64,000 bases of DNA from the NCBI GenBank assembly GCA_965230265.1, contig OZ245999.1, forward strand, positions 2,790,001-2,854,000, given 5' to 3'. Positions 1 through 9,289 of this stretch are shown here, piece after piece. Position 1 is the first letter of the stretch. Every line of letters starts with the position of its first letter. The notes under the pieces were generated by a model. That model was not told the origin of the DNA, ran no database searches, and worked only from the letters and a program-made list of their open reading frames with translations. The stretch is from JAJFKX01 sp965230265. Lineage in GTDB: Bacteria; Pseudomonadota; Gammaproteobacteria; Xanthomonadales; Wenzhouxiangellaceae. Both the position numbers and the translations under genes were made by a program.

Positions 1-24
1 GCTCACCTGGGCTTTTTTATTTTA
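1..24 (+). terminator. Possible tail of a terminator cut by the window edge
   Basis: The first bases hold a short GC-rich segment (gctcacctgggc) running into a T-rich tract. This is how the 3' half of a rho-independent terminator would look if its 5' arm lay outside the window. The partner arm cannot be seen, so this is only a suggestion. Confidence 0.25.
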
Positions 25-36
25 ATATCTACATTA

Positions 37-879
37 TTAATCCCTACGTATCATATTAATTACATATCCACCTGATTTATCATCACTCTGAATATCAATC
101 AAACCACGCTGATTGGCCTGCTCAAGTAAATCATTAAATGATTTAAAACCATAAAAACTCTCGCTAAAAGCAGGGTGTCTGCGTTTCAATGTCTGTTTGA
201 CCATCGATCCCCACACGCGACCATCGCGCTCCTCAATCAAGGCTTCTGCTGTATCCAGCATCAGTTCTATACCCTTGTCTTTTTTTTCATCTTCAGGGCT
301 TTTGCTTACTTTGGCAGCTTTTTTGGCTTCGTTTTTCTTCGAGGTTTTTTTCTTGCTGGCTTTGCTTTTTTGTTTGGGCTGTTGACGCTTGTGCTTTTTG
401 GAATCGCTTTCCCGGACTAAATCGTCATACAGCAAGAATTCATCACAGTTGTTCATCAGCAACTCAGATGTGCTGTTTTTTACACCCACACCGATCACCA
501 GCTTTGCATTCTCACGCAGCTTGCTGACCAGCGGTGAAAAATCCGAGTCTCCACTGATGACCACAAAAGTATCGATGTGCTCTTTGGTGTAACAAAGATC
601 CAGTGCATCCACCACCATGCGGATATCAGCAGAGTTTTTGCCCGACATACGGGTATGTGGAATTTCGATCAACTCGAAGGCCGCCTCGTGCATTACCGGC
701 CTAAACTGCTTGTAACGGTCCCAATCACAATAGGCTTTTTTAACGACGATATTGCCTTTCAACAATAACCGTTCCAATACCAGCTGCATATCGAATTTAG
801 GGAAATTGGCATCTTTAACGCCAAGGGCAACATTCTCGAAATCGCAGAACAGTGCCAGGGTGTGATCTGTGTTACTCAT
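37..879 (-). CDS. NYN-domain (LabA/DUF88) putative RNase with C-terminal OST-HTH/LOTUS-like domain
   Basis: A cytoplasmic protein of 280 residues. Residues about 8-155 form a PIN-like NYN nuclease domain: CDFEN at 12-16, Asp85 and Asp91 in the SADIRMVVDALDL segment, and SGDSDFSPLV near 109-118 supply the acidic metal-binding cluster expected of this family. A very Lys-rich linker (about 160-205) joins it to a C-terminal segment (about 208-280, with GSMVKQTLKRRHPAF and a final GGYVI strand) resembling the OST-HTH/LOTUS RNA-binding fold. NYN proteins of this layout are thought to act on RNA, but substrates are mostly unknown. No neighbour shares its direction closely, so it is probably transcribed alone. 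The family call is firm; the RNase activity is inference. Confidence 0.85.
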   Translation of the reverse strand: MSNTDHTLALFCDFENVALGVKDANFPKFDMQLVLERLLLKGNIVVKKAYCDWDRYKQFRPVMHEAAFELIEIPHTRMSGKNSADIRMVVDALDLCYTKEHIDTFVVISGDSDFSPLVSKLRENAKLVIGVGVKNSTSELLMNNCDEFLLYDDLVRESDSKKHKRQQPKQKSKASKKKTSKKNEAKKAAKVSKSPEDEKKDKGIELMLDTAEALIEERDGRVWGSMVKQTLKRRHPAFSESFYGFKSFNDLLEQANQRGLIDIQSDDKSGGYVINMIRRD

Positions 880-983
880 TAATCCATATTAACAGTTTGC
901 CACTGTTACTGGCATATTGGATGTGACTATAAGCATCTTAAATGATCTTCAGGTGTTATAACTTTTCACTTATCGGCTTCAAA

Positions 984-1469
984 TCACAGCATCCGCTGCC
1001 AATAGCCCACATCTATCCACCGATCAAACTTAAAACCGGTTTGCCTGAAATGCGCGACCTGTTTGAAACCCATTTTTTCGTGCAAGGCGACACAGGCATT
1101 ATTGGGTAGAGCGACACCACCAATCATGCTGTGGACTGAGTGTTTTTTCAATGCAAGAAACAATGATTCGTATAATTGCGTGCCGAATCCTGAACTGGTT
1201 TTTTCTGCGTCAATATAAACCGATACTTCAACCGTATGACGATAAGCACTGCGGGTTTTCCATGGCGCAGCGTAGGCATAGCCCCTGACGATGCCGTCAG
1301 CCTCTAATACCAGCCATGGCAAGGGCCGCTGCAAAATCGCACACAAGCGATTGAGCATTTGATCAGTACTGACTGCTTGCTCTTCAAACGTGGCTATCGA
1401 GCAAGCCACATAATGGTTGTAAATTCGCGCAATGGCCTCGGCATCATGTTGTTCCGCAGATCTGATCAA
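984..1469 (-). CDS. GNAT N-acetyltransferase, phosphinothricin-acetyltransferase-like
   Basis: A 161-residue protein of single GNAT domain size. It opens with the family's MIRSAEQHDAEAIARIYNHYV strand-helix and has the EVSVYIDAEKTSSGFGTQLY segment (acetyl-CoA binding, a variant of the Q/RxxGxG/A loop) and a C-terminal NNACVALHEKMGFKQVAHFR motif typical of the Pat/MddA group. Members acetylate small amines such as phosphinothricin, methionine sulfoximine or amino acids; the substrate here is unknown. It lies 20 bp downstream of the small membrane protein gene on the same strand, so the two may be co-transcribed. The first Met gives the usual family N-terminus. Confidence 0.85.
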   Translation of the reverse strand: MIRSAEQHDAEAIARIYNHYVACSIATFEEQAVSTDQMLNRLCAILQRPLPWLVLEADGIVRGYAYAAPWKTRSAYRHTVEVSVYIDAEKTSSGFGTQLYESLFLALKKHSVHSMIGGVALPNNACVALHEKMGFKQVAHFRQTGFKFDRWIDVGYWQRML

Positions 1470-1488
1470 AGCCGATATTCACCCATCT

Positions 1489-1950
1489 TTAAGGCTGATC
1501 GATACCAAAATAGGCATAACCGGCGCCCACTGCGATACCCAGCCAGGCCTGGCCCAGATCGGCCAGTGGTGGCAGCACACCCGGATGTTGCAAATAGCCG
1601 ATAAAAAAGGCTGCCAGTCCAGTCAATAACCACACGGTTAAATAAACACCCGTAACGCCCTGCAAGACCTTAATGGCCCTTGCTGACCGCTGCTGATCAG
1701 TGGCCAATAAACGTGCAGCAGGTGCCTGGCCAGGTTTGGTGGCAGCCAATTCTGCGATGACCAGAGCAGCAACCAGGCCCCCAATCAGTGACATCGACGA
1801 TGCCATACGATCATTGAATGCATCAGCACTGGCAGTGGTACATGAGGATGCTTCTACACAACCCAGCACTGCCTGCACACCCGAATACACCAGGTAAACA
1901 TAAATAAACAACAAAACAATGGATACCACGGCGCCAAATACTGCTTTCAT
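1489..1950 (-). CDS. Small inner-membrane protein, unknown function
   Basis: I place the start at the ATG giving MKAVFGAVVSIVLLF because GGGGAG lies just upstream; a longer frame begins at 1989. The 153-residue product has about four hydrophobic segments (roughly residues 3-24, 47-68, 95-120 and 130-150) with a Cys pair (GCVEASSC) in the first loop. No catalytic motif is visible and I do not recognise the family. It precedes the GNAT gene by 20 bp on the same strand, suggesting a two-gene transcript. Confidence 0.7.
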   Translation of the reverse strand: MKAVFGAVVSIVLLFIYVYLVYSGVQAVLGCVEASSCTTASADAFNDRMASSMSLIGGLVAALVIAELAATKPGQAPAARLLATDQQRSARAIKVLQGVTGVYLTVWLLTGLAAFFIGYLQHPGVLPPLADLGQAWLGIAVGAGYAYFGIDQP

Positions 1951-2135
1951 ATTGTTTCTCCCCGACTCATAGAAAATAAATCTGGTCACTACTGCATTGA
2001 TAGCAAACCAGCATAATTGATACGGCTGATTTATCCGCCTGTATCGAGGGCATTATTGATTAGAACAAAGCCCTACTAATTATAGGTATTGTTTTAAAAA
2101 CTTATTATCCCAGTATAGCGAATACCCGCAGCATT

Positions 2136-2160
2136 AAAAAAGGCCGCATAAAGCGGCCCG
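2136..2160 (-). terminator. Rho-independent terminator of dps
   Basis: Read on the minus strand, a GGCCGC/GCGGCC stem with a five-base loop (2142-2158) is followed by six T residues. It sits 40 bp beyond the dps stop codon. Confidence 0.85.
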
Positions 2161-2200
2161 AAAGAAAATAGCGTGGCAAGCTATTGGAGACATTAAAGGG

Positions 2201-2668
2201 TTAGCTGATCAAACTGCGCAGCATCCAGGCTGTTTTTTCGTGAAACTGCATACGCTGTGTAAGCAAATCGCAGGATGGCTCATCGCTGGCATTTTCCGCC
2301 GCCGCAAAGACTCTACGGGCAGTGCGAGCCACGGTTTCATGCCCAACCACCAGGTTGCGTACCATCTCTTCGGCTTTGGGGTGACCTTGCTCCTCCTCAA
2401 TGCTGGTCAATTCTGAAAAAGCTTTATAAGAACCCGGCGCAAAATGACCAAGCGCCCGAATACGTTCGGCGATTTCATCAACCGCTACTGCCAATTCGGT
2501 GTAATGCTCCTCAAATAATGCATGCAGAGAATGGAACTGGGGACCAGTGACGTTCCAATGATAGTTATGGGTTTTGATATACAGCGTATAACTATCGGCC
2601 AGCAAATGCGCCAGCCCATCAGAAATATCCTGACGCTGCTGTTCATTTAAACCAATTTGAATATCCAT
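2201..2668 (-). CDS. dps: Dps-family DNA-protecting ferritin-like protein
   Basis: A 155-residue protein of normal Dps size that should form a 12-subunit shell oxidising Fe(II) with hydrogen peroxide and storing the iron, protecting DNA in starvation or oxidative stress. The inter-subunit ferroxidase site can be read against E. coli Dps: His37 (in HWNVTGPQF), His49, Glu53 in place of Asp, Asp64 and Glu68 (DEIAERI). The N-terminal tail is short and poor in lysine, so direct DNA binding by the tail is doubtful. It is a single gene with its own terminator. SoxR, another oxidative-stress gene, is in the same window but 60 kb away. Confidence 0.95.
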   Translation of the reverse strand: MDIQIGLNEQQRQDISDGLAHLLADSYTLYIKTHNYHWNVTGPQFHSLHALFEEHYTELAVAVDEIAERIRALGHFAPGSYKAFSELTSIEEEQGHPKAEEMVRNLVVGHETVARTARRVFAAAENASDEPSCDLLTQRMQFHEKTAWMLRSLIS

Positions 2669-2854
2669 TCTAACTCCTGAATCTAGGCTGTGATGTTATT
2701 GAATAGATGTAGATTAACGCGCGCTTTTCAATATGTGAAATTGATTGTTTTATTAACTTTGATTGATTTAAACTATGGTTAGTTTTGGGGCCCCAAACTC
2801 TAACCACGCCCTGTCACAGCTCAGGTCTGATGCGGGAAACTCTCGTTGTGCGGC

Positions 2855-3445
2855 CTAAAACACCGTTTTCTTTTCCAGTTGAATACTGTTCAGCACCTGC
2901 TCCCACGGAAACATTGGCCCAGGATCAATTTTTCGAAGGATCATAACGGACGCATTGTCACTGGCTTCAATCTGTCGTGTATCCATATCCTGATGACCGG
3001 CAATCCACTCTAGGTGAGGTAGGCTTTCCTGCAGGTGCTGTAACAGGCCGATCAAAGCCAGAATTTGCTCAGGTGGGTATGCAGTATCAGGTTGCTGGCT
3101 TTGACTGTGTAACCAGTCAGGCCAGCGGCCACGGTTAACCAGCTCGATACCAATACTGTTCCTATTGTGACCGGCAACATGATGAGCAACATGAGTGAGC
3201 GGCACATATTGTTCGATACTGCCGTCAAGGTTGATATAAAAATGTCCACTATTGCCTGTTTGTGACCCGCTATAAATGATTTTCTCACCAAAATCTCTGG
3301 CGGTGGCCATATCTGGTGTTTCAGTACAATGAATCACCACGCCGGTAATCGCTTCCAACTCACGCTGATCCAATTGTTCAATATAAGGCAATGGATTTTG
3401 GCTGATCATCAATGCAAAACCTGCCAATGCGCTGGAAGTCGGCAA
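2855..3445 (-). CDS. N-acetylmuramoyl-L-alanine amidase, AmpD/Amidase_2 type
   Basis: About 196 residues carrying a single Amidase_2 domain. The zinc ligands can be recognised as His39 in GVVIHCTETP, His in WIAGHQDMD and Asp in the RKIDPGPMFPW segment, the order typical of AmpD-like enzymes that cut the MurNAc-L-Ala bond. No signal peptide is obvious, so a cytoplasmic role in muropeptide recycling is likelier than wall lysis. The frame opens at a TTG 14 bp after the upstream amidohydrolase stop; an ATG 12 codons later (3409) is an alternative start and neither has a strong Shine-Dalgarno. The spacing to the amidohydrolase gene suggests an operon. Confidence 0.85.
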   Translation of the reverse strand: MPTSSALAGFALMISQNPLPYIEQLDQRELEAITGVVIHCTETPDMATARDFGEKIIYSGSQTGNSGHFYINLDGSIEQYVPLTHVAHHVAGHNRNSIGIELVNRGRWPDWLHSQSQQPDTAYPPEQILALIGLLQHLQESLPHLEWIAGHQDMDTRQIEASDNASVMILRKIDPGPMFPWEQVLNSIQLEKKTVF

Positions 3446-3458
3446 CTCAATAACCGCT

Positions 3459-4820
3459 TCAATGCCTGTCAGCTATGGTGGTTAACCAACCATCCAAGGC
3501 GGTCCGGTCATGCCATTGTCCTTGGTGCATCACAGCCTGCACGGTTCTGGTATTGGCAATATCATCCAGTGGATTGGCACCCAGCAGCACCAAACTGGCC
3601 GGTGAACCTGCACGAATAGTACCCCAGTGCTCACGCTGGAAGAATTGACCAACGTTTACTGTACCCATCTGCAATGCTTGATACGGCGTCAAACCTGCAT
3701 CTACCATAGCCTGCAGTTCACGATGAATGGAAAACCCGGGTACATTCATAATCTGAGGGGCATCTGAACCCAACAGCAGGCCTGCGCCCTGACGATGTAG
3801 TGCCAGCAGCAACTGTTGGCGCATAGCCAGCAGTTTTCGGCGTTGTTGCTGTGTATATTGTTCACGTAAACCGCTCACACTACTGCCCCAACGCTTAACT
3901 GTGGCTGGATCCATATAACGCATTTCCGGCCAATTGAGCATGGTCTCTAATGGCGTATCACCTAAGGTGCTTAACATCAGCGTTTCCGTTGGTACATTCC
4001 ATACCCTGGCTTTGGCTGTCTGTCGTGCCAGGCGCTCAAGCTGTGAAAAATCCATATCGGTGGCAATCGCAGCACCAAAAAACCCTGGGTCACTACGCAA
4101 TGCTTGGCTATCTTGTGGCAACAATGCTCGCGCATAACCATCCAGATGATCAATCGTGGCTTGCTCTGAACTCAGGGTTAACTCTGTACCCACTGCAACT
4201 GACACATGCCCCGCTAAAGGGATATTCAGCCGTTGCCCTTCATTAACAGCAGCTTGGTATTGATCGCGGCTAAGCCCTGGGTGCAGTTTGATAAAGTCAT
4301 AACCCGCTGCCTGCTGATCACGCACCATTTTTACTGCCTGAGAGCGAGAGCTGACCGAGCCACCACTCAATGATGGACCACTGGTGATTAACTCCGGGCC
4401 CACCTGCCGGCCATCAGCCAGTTGTTGCCGCAGCCGCAAATGTGATGGTTCGCCCAGCATGCCCCGTGCCAGCACAATGCCATTGGCCAGATATAAACGC
4501 AGCACTTCATCTACCGCCGTTTTCCCGGCAGTTTCTGATGGAATATGCGCATGCATTTCTGCCAGACCCGGCATTAGATACCCACCCTGTCCATCGATAA
4601 CTTTGGCGGTTTCAGAACCATCAATGATAAGCGCCTCACCAATACCGGCAACTTTATTATCAATAACCAATACCTGTTGACCTGGCAATACCTGCTCGCT
4701 ATCCATGGGGATAACATTGACGTTCTTAATCAGCAAGGTTTGCGCCTGTGCCAACGTACCGACACACATAATCAGCAGCAATAAAAATCGTTTCATCAAG
4801 ATAACCACCGTCGTTTTCAT
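3459..4820 (-). CDS. Exported amidohydrolase-superfamily metal-dependent hydrolase
   Basis: A 453-residue protein with an N-terminal signal peptide (hydrophobic stretch LLLLIMCVGTLAQAQ). The amidohydrolase TIM-barrel motifs appear in order: EMHAHIPSE (metal-binding HxH) after GQGGYLMPGLA, the carbamylatable Lys region FIKLHPGL, LAGHVSV, and LLGSDAPQ (final metal Asp). It ends with the composite-domain segment SPASLVLLGANPLDDI. It resembles imidazolonepropionase-like and prolidase-like enzymes; the substrate is likely a cyclic amide or dipeptide but is unresolved. A second ATG eight codons in (4796) is an equally reasonable start. It probably shares a transcript with the amidase gene just downstream. 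A second, larger exported amidohydrolase occurs at 36432-38342. Confidence 0.85.
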   Translation of the reverse strand: MKTTVVILMKRFLLLLIMCVGTLAQAQTLLIKNVNVIPMDSEQVLPGQQVLVIDNKVAGIGEALIIDGSETAKVIDGQGGYLMPGLAEMHAHIPSETAGKTAVDEVLRLYLANGIVLARGMLGEPSHLRLRQQLADGRQVGPELITSGPSLSGGSVSSRSQAVKMVRDQQAAGYDFIKLHPGLSRDQYQAAVNEGQRLNIPLAGHVSVAVGTELTLSSEQATIDHLDGYARALLPQDSQALRSDPGFFGAAIATDMDFSQLERLARQTAKARVWNVPTETLMLSTLGDTPLETMLNWPEMRYMDPATVKRWGSSVSGLREQYTQQQRRKLLAMRQQLLLALHRQGAGLLLGSDAPQIMNVPGFSIHRELQAMVDAGLTPYQALQMGTVNVGQFFQREHWGTIRAGSPASLVLLGANPLDDIANTRTVQAVMHQGQWHDRTALDGWLTTIADRH

Positions 4821-4918
4821 CTGCCTGCAGAGTTACTCTCAGCAGTATGCAGCTTAAGATTTATTGATTGATTACTCAAATTTGGTCGAGCTGAGAGCAG
4901 TGATTGAACCCCATGTAA

Positions 4919-4950
4919 GTCGGCTTACAACCGCAGGTCCGTAAGCCGAC
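4919..4950. repeat. REP-like palindrome, copy 1
   Basis: Perfect 10-bp arms (gtcggcttac / gtaagccgac) flank a 12-base loop containing ccgcaggtc. It belongs to the same family as the elements at 5040, 11372 and 11446 and lies between two leftward genes. Confidence 0.8.
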
Positions 4951-5039
4951 ACCTTCAGTGCTATTGCCGCTATAAGCGACACCATTACCATTAGTTAGCA
5001 GTCAAAATTTATGGTTGGTTCTTTCGTGATATTTCTGTT

Positions 5040-5073
5040 GTCGGCTTACGGCTTCGCCTAAGCCGACCTACGT
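5040..5073. repeat. REP-like palindrome, copy 2
   Basis: Nine-bp arms (gtcggctta / taagccgac) surround cggcttcgcc and are followed by ctacg. With copy 1 it makes a doublet about 90 bp apart in the 278-bp space between the DUF2333 gene and the amidohydrolase. Confidence 0.8.
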
Positions 5074-5097
5074 GTTCTCATTAATTAAAGATTGACT

Positions 5098-6132
5098 TTA
5101 CCCCTGCTCCAGCAAACGCCGCAAATCAATAATTGCCGCATTGGCTCGGGCAATGTAATTGGCCATCACCAGCGAATGGTTGGAGAACAGCCCAAAAGCA
5201 GAACCATTCATAATCATTGGACTGCGAATCGGGCGCTGGGTGGCTTCCAGTTCGCGGATAATCTGCCGATAGCTGATCTCAGCATTCTTGTCGGCCAGCA
5301 CATCAGCAAAATCCACTTCCATGGCCCGGAAAAAATGAATTAATGCCCAAGTGGTGCCTCGAGCCTCAAAAAACACATCATCGATTTTCAACCAGGGTGT
5401 TTTTACCTGCACTTCTGCAGGAGCGTTGGTCGATTGCCGGGCATTGGGATCATTGCTTAAGTCCGTATTCAAACGTGACTGCCCGATACTGGCGGATAAA
5501 CGCTGGCTGATACTGCCCAAACGCTTTTCCACCTGCGCCAGATAATCACGCAAATTATCTGCCCGCGCATAAAACTGCGCATCATTGTCATCGGCATCGG
5601 CCAGTCGTATCTGATAACGCTTGAGTGCTGCAAGGCCATCGCGGTATTCACTTTCGGTCGCCGGTAACCACCAGGAATCGTTATTGAAGTGCATTTGCGG
5701 GTCGGCCACCGCCAGATCGTCATCTTCTGTCGATTGGGTCTGCGAACGGCTGATGTCATTGCGCAACACTCGCACCATATCCCGCGTTTGCAGCAACACA
5801 CCAAATTCCCAATTAGGCATATTGTCCATAAAGATGAAAGGGGGCGTCATGTCATTGCTGGTATAGCCGCCACGTTTATCCAACAGTGTTTCAATAATGT
5901 TAATCAAAGTGGCTGTTGTCACCGAACCGGTTACCACCTGCTGCTGGTTTTGCCTGGCATCATTTTGTGCCACAGCTTCAACATCGAACAGGCGCGGTTC
6001 CCAGCTGGCCCAAAACATAACAACGCCGCTGAGCACCAGCAATATAACCAGCGTTAACCAGTACCAGCGACGACGGCCGGTAAACAACCAATAGCGAATT
6101 TCGGAAAACAAATAACGGATAGAACGAAACAT
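5098..6132 (-). CDS. DUF2333 family inner-membrane protein
   Basis: A 344-residue protein with one N-terminal membrane helix (about residues 25-45, LTLVILLVLSGVVMFWASW) following an Arg-rich cytoplasmic tail, then a large periplasmic domain. Conserved-looking blocks include LLDKRGGYTSNDMTPP, MDNMPNWEFGVLLQTRDM and ARGTTWALIHFFRA, which I recognise as DUF2333, a family of gammaproteobacterial proteins of unknown role. The next gene upstream (6181-6807) is on the same strand and also encodes a membrane protein, 48 bp away. No enzymatic motif is visible. Confidence 0.85.
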   Translation of the reverse strand: MFRSIRYLFSEIRYWLFTGRRRWYWLTLVILLVLSGVVMFWASWEPRLFDVEAVAQNDARQNQQQVVTGSVTTATLINIIETLLDKRGGYTSNDMTPPFIFMDNMPNWEFGVLLQTRDMVRVLRNDISRSQTQSTEDDDLAVADPQMHFNNDSWWLPATESEYRDGLAALKRYQIRLADADDNDAQFYARADNLRDYLAQVEKRLGSISQRLSASIGQSRLNTDLSNDPNARQSTNAPAEVQVKTPWLKIDDVFFEARGTTWALIHFFRAMEVDFADVLADKNAEISYRQIIRELEATQRPIRSPMIMNGSAFGLFSNHSLVMANYIARANAAIIDLRRLLEQG

Positions 6133-6180
6133 AGTTATTACCGGAAAGTTCGGTGAACCTCTGATTTGGTCGAATATAGC

Positions 6181-6807
6181 TTAGTTTGCAGCAAGTTCGC
6201 GCGCAATCAATCCGCTATTAGTCACGGTTACCCGGTAAGTCACATTTTCGCGCATCGGCAAATAGGTGGCTGTACCGTAGCTGGCATCAACCATGGGAAG
6301 CAAGCGGGGGCGCTGGCGAGTGAACTCCCACAAATCCAATTTTGCCGGTAACAGCTGGTCAGCCCTAAGATCAACCACACTGTGTGCGTCCTGGCGCTCC
6401 TGATCAATATCCTGATAGCGGCCCGCCAAGCGCTCCAGCCTGAACTGCGGTTCTAGCCCCAACACTGTGGCCCAGCTCTTCCACTTTAAAAATTGAGCCT
6501 CCAGGCGCCAGTCATCACCCGCCAACAGATACTGCTCACTGCGGCCATCGGGATAATCAATTTGCGCATTGAAAGCCTGCTCGCCGACTTGTTCAAAGCG
6601 CAGATCAGCCACCGGCAGTTCATCGGTCAAACGCGCATAAGTATGCAGATTCCAGACCAGCAGGCCTAACAGAAGACCTGACAATAATGGCACCAAACCA
6701 CAGGTACACCGGACCAGCCCACCAACCGGGTGTCTGCGACAATGACCTAAACCATGAAACACCAGCCACAAACCGATAATCAATAGCAGCAAAGCGATAT
6801 AAATCAT
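6181..6807 (-). CDS. Membrane protein of unknown function, two N-terminal helices
   Basis: I prefer the ATG giving MIYIALLLLIIGLWLVF; a TTG five codons upstream (6822) is possible. About 208 residues: two membrane segments (roughly 2-18 and 37-57, separated by HGLGHCRRHPVGGLVRCTCG with several Cys and His), then a soluble domain of about 145 residues with LRFEQVGEQAFNAQIDYPDG, RLERLAGRYQDIDQE and TATYLPMRENVTYRVTVTNSG blocks. Similar proteins in Pseudomonas-type genomes have been labelled multidrug or cation efflux pump, but nothing here supports transport. It lies 48 bp upstream of the DUF2333 gene on the same strand. Confidence 0.75.
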   Translation of the reverse strand: MIYIALLLLIIGLWLVFHGLGHCRRHPVGGLVRCTCGLVPLLSGLLLGLLVWNLHTYARLTDELPVADLRFEQVGEQAFNAQIDYPDGRSEQYLLAGDDWRLEAQFLKWKSWATVLGLEPQFRLERLAGRYQDIDQERQDAHSVVDLRADQLLPAKLDLWEFTRQRPRLLPMVDASYGTATYLPMRENVTYRVTVTNSGLIARELAAN

Positions 6808-6875
6808 TTTCCCAGTATGCAATGCGGTGGTTCAAGTGGCAAACTAAGGCGCTTTGTTAATGACGATACACACCC

Positions 6876-9278
6876 ATGAGCCAAATTGAATATACGCTGA
6901 TCTCTCGATTCTTACTCTGCGCTACTTTGGTACTACTGGCAGTCACTCTACCTTCACAGGCACAGCAACCGCCGTCAACACCATTGAGCCTGGAACAGAT
7001 AATGGCGGAGCCGGACTGGATTGGTCATCCTGTACAGCAAGCCTGGTGGAGCACCGATGGTTTGGCGGTTTATTACCGCATCCAGCAAATCAATGCGTCA
7101 TTAAGTGAAGTTCATTCAATTCAGTTGGAAAGCGGGCAGGACCAGGTATTGACCCGGCAGCAGCAATCCGAAATCAATACCGGCAATCCAGTGTATGACC
7201 GGGAGCAGCGTCGGGCTTTGATTATGCGACATGGGGATATTTTTCTCGAACAATTAGACAGCGGACAGAGTTTGCAGTTGACACGTACCAGCGGTATCGA
7301 GAATCAGGCTCAGTTTATGTCTGATGGTGCTCGGATAATGTATCAGCGAAGTGGTGCCTGGTTTATTCATAATCTATCCGATGGCCTGGTTTATCAGGCT
7401 GCTGACCTGCGCAGCGACAATCAGCCTAAGGATGAAGATCACGGACCACTGTCTGACCAGCAGTTGCGTCTGTTCAGCACCTTAAAAAGACAAATTGATG
7501 AACAACAGGCAGAAAAAGACTTAGCCGATGAACTGGCTGCCATGACAAGCAGTGACAGTGACAAACCCTGGTACCTTGGCGAAGATCGCGAAATAGTCGA
7601 TTCCAGCTTATCGCCATCGGGCGACAAAATGCTGGTGATTACGGCTGAAAAACAGGCCGATGATGGCCGAACCGGCAAAATGCCGCATTACGTCACCGCT
7701 TCTGGTTACGTTGACATAGAAGATGTACGTACCCGGGTTGGACGCAATGTTCCGGGCGGTCATCAGTTATTACTGCTGGACCTGAATACCCATGCAATGC
7801 ACCCGCTGAGTACCGATGATTTACCCGGTATTACTGATGACCCGCTGGCAGAGCTGCGTGCTGAGCAGGAGTTGGACCCCCTGGAAGGCGCACGCGATGC
7901 CTGGGTAGCAGGTATCACCTGGAATGACTTGGGTAGCCAGGTCGCAATCCAGTGGCAGGCAATCGACAATAAAGACCGTTGGTTAGCGACTGTGGATTTT
8001 GAAAACCATCAATTAAAACCACAGCACCGCTTAACAGATAACGGCTGGATCAATTGGAATTTCAATGAATTTGGCTGGCTGCCTAACTTTGACCCTGATG
8101 CTGAACCGGTATTGTGGTTTGTCTCAGAACAATCCGGATATGCACACTTTTACACCCAGGCATTGGACCGGCAACGTGCAACCCAGCACACCAACGGCCA
8201 ATGGGAAGTTTATAACCCCGTGGTCAGCCGCGATGGAAATCATGTCATTTTCATGGCCAACCGTGAACGCCCGATTGAATATGAACTATATCGTTTAAAA
8301 CTGGCTGACAATCATATTCAGATGCTGACGGATTTAAACGGCGTAGAAAGCTTTACTCTGGCACCGGATGAATCACAAATTCTGGTGCAATACTCCGGCA
8401 GCTATCTGCCCATGCAGCTAGCCGTCGTCAAGGATGATAGAACCCAAAAATTGACCGATACCCGCACTGATGCATTTAAAGCCATTCAATGGCAGCAGCC
8501 GCAGTTCGTTCAGGTACCATCAAAACACGATGCAGGACAACCGATCTGGTCGAAACTGTATTTGCCCGATTTTAACCAGCACCCCGGACCACGCCCGATA
8601 GTAATGTTTGTCCATGGTGCCGGTTATACCCAAAATACCCACCAACGATACCCCTATTATTTCCGCGAACAAATGTTCCACAACCTGCTGACCCAGCGTG
8701 GTTATGTCGTACTGGATATGGATTTTCGAGCATCGGAAGGCTATGGTCGCGATTGGCGTACCGCCATTTATCGACAGATGGGTCACCCCGAACTGGAAGA
8801 TCTGCGTGATGGTTTGGACTGGTTATCAGAAAACTATCCAGTTGATCGCAGCCGTGCCGGGGTATACGGTGGCTCATACGGCGGGTTTATTACATTGATG
8901 GCAATGTTCAATGAACCGGAGCTGTTTGCCGCCGGTGGATCACTGCGACCAGTGACTGACTGGGTTTCTTATAACCATGGTTATACCTCGAATATCCTTA
9001 ACACACCGGAAGTTGACCCAGAAGCCTATCTGAAAAGCTCGCCTATTGAACACGCTGAAGGCTTACAGGGTCACTTACTGATTGCCCATGGAATGCTCGA
9101 TGATAATGTTTTTTATCAGGACTCAGTACGCCTGGCACAGCGTTTAATCGAACTGCGCAAACCCGATTGGGAATTGGCGGGTTACCCGCTGGAACGGCAC
9201 AGTTTTGTTTATGCTGATAGCTGGTATGATGAGTACCGACGTGTCCTGAAATTATTCGAGGATACATTCAATGAATAA
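6876..9278 (+). CDS. Exported S9-family (DPP IV/acylaminoacyl-type) serine peptidase
   Basis: An 800-residue protein with a signal peptide (FLLCATLVLLAVTLPSQAQQ). Residues about 30-540 form a WD40/PD40-like beta-propeller, and about 550-800 an alpha/beta-hydrolase domain. The catalytic triad is readable: Ser667 in YGGSYGGF, Asp near 742 in AHGMLDDNV, and His near 775 in PLERHSFVY. The HGAGYTQNTHQRYPYYF segment gives the oxyanion-hole region. It should cut short proline- or acyl-containing peptides in the periplasm, feeding peptide uptake. The next gene begins 12 bp downstream, so co-transcription is likely. Confidence 0.9.
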   Translation: MSQIEYTLISRFLLCATLVLLAVTLPSQAQQPPSTPLSLEQIMAEPDWIGHPVQQAWWSTDGLAVYYRIQQINASLSEVHSIQLESGQDQVLTRQQQSEINTGNPVYDREQRRALIMRHGDIFLEQLDSGQSLQLTRTSGIENQAQFMSDGARIMYQRSGAWFIHNLSDGLVYQAADLRSDNQPKDEDHGPLSDQQLRLFSTLKRQIDEQQAEKDLADELAAMTSSDSDKPWYLGEDREIVDSSLSPSGDKMLVITAEKQADDGRTGKMPHYVTASGYVDIEDVRTRVGRNVPGGHQLLLLDLNTHAMHPLSTDDLPGITDDPLAELRAEQELDPLEGARDAWVAGITWNDLGSQVAIQWQAIDNKDRWLATVDFENHQLKPQHRLTDNGWINWNFNEFGWLPNFDPDAEPVLWFVSEQSGYAHFYTQALDRQRATQHTNGQWEVYNPVVSRDGNHVIFMANRERPIEYELYRLKLADNHIQMLTDLNGVESFTLAPDESQILVQYSGSYLPMQLAVVKDDRTQKLTDTRTDAFKAIQWQQPQFVQVPSKHDAGQPIWSKLYLPDFNQHPGPRPIVMFVHGAGYTQNTHQRYPYYFREQMFHNLLTQRGYVVLDMDFRASEGYGRDWRTAIYRQMGHPELEDLRDGLDWLSENYPVDRSRAGVYGGSYGGFITLMAMFNEPELFAAGGSLRPVTDWVSYNHGYTSNILNTPEVDPEAYLKSSPIEHAEGLQGHLLIAHGMLDDNVFYQDSVRLAQRLIELRKPDWELAGYPLERHSFVYADSWYDEYRRVLKLFEDTFNE

Positions 9279-9289
9279 TAATTATAAAT

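Noticed and set aside
4919..5073. CRISPR array
   Set aside because: Only two palindromic copies with unequal spacing and no cas genes; the same element recurs at 11.4 kb as a doublet, as REP-like repeats do.
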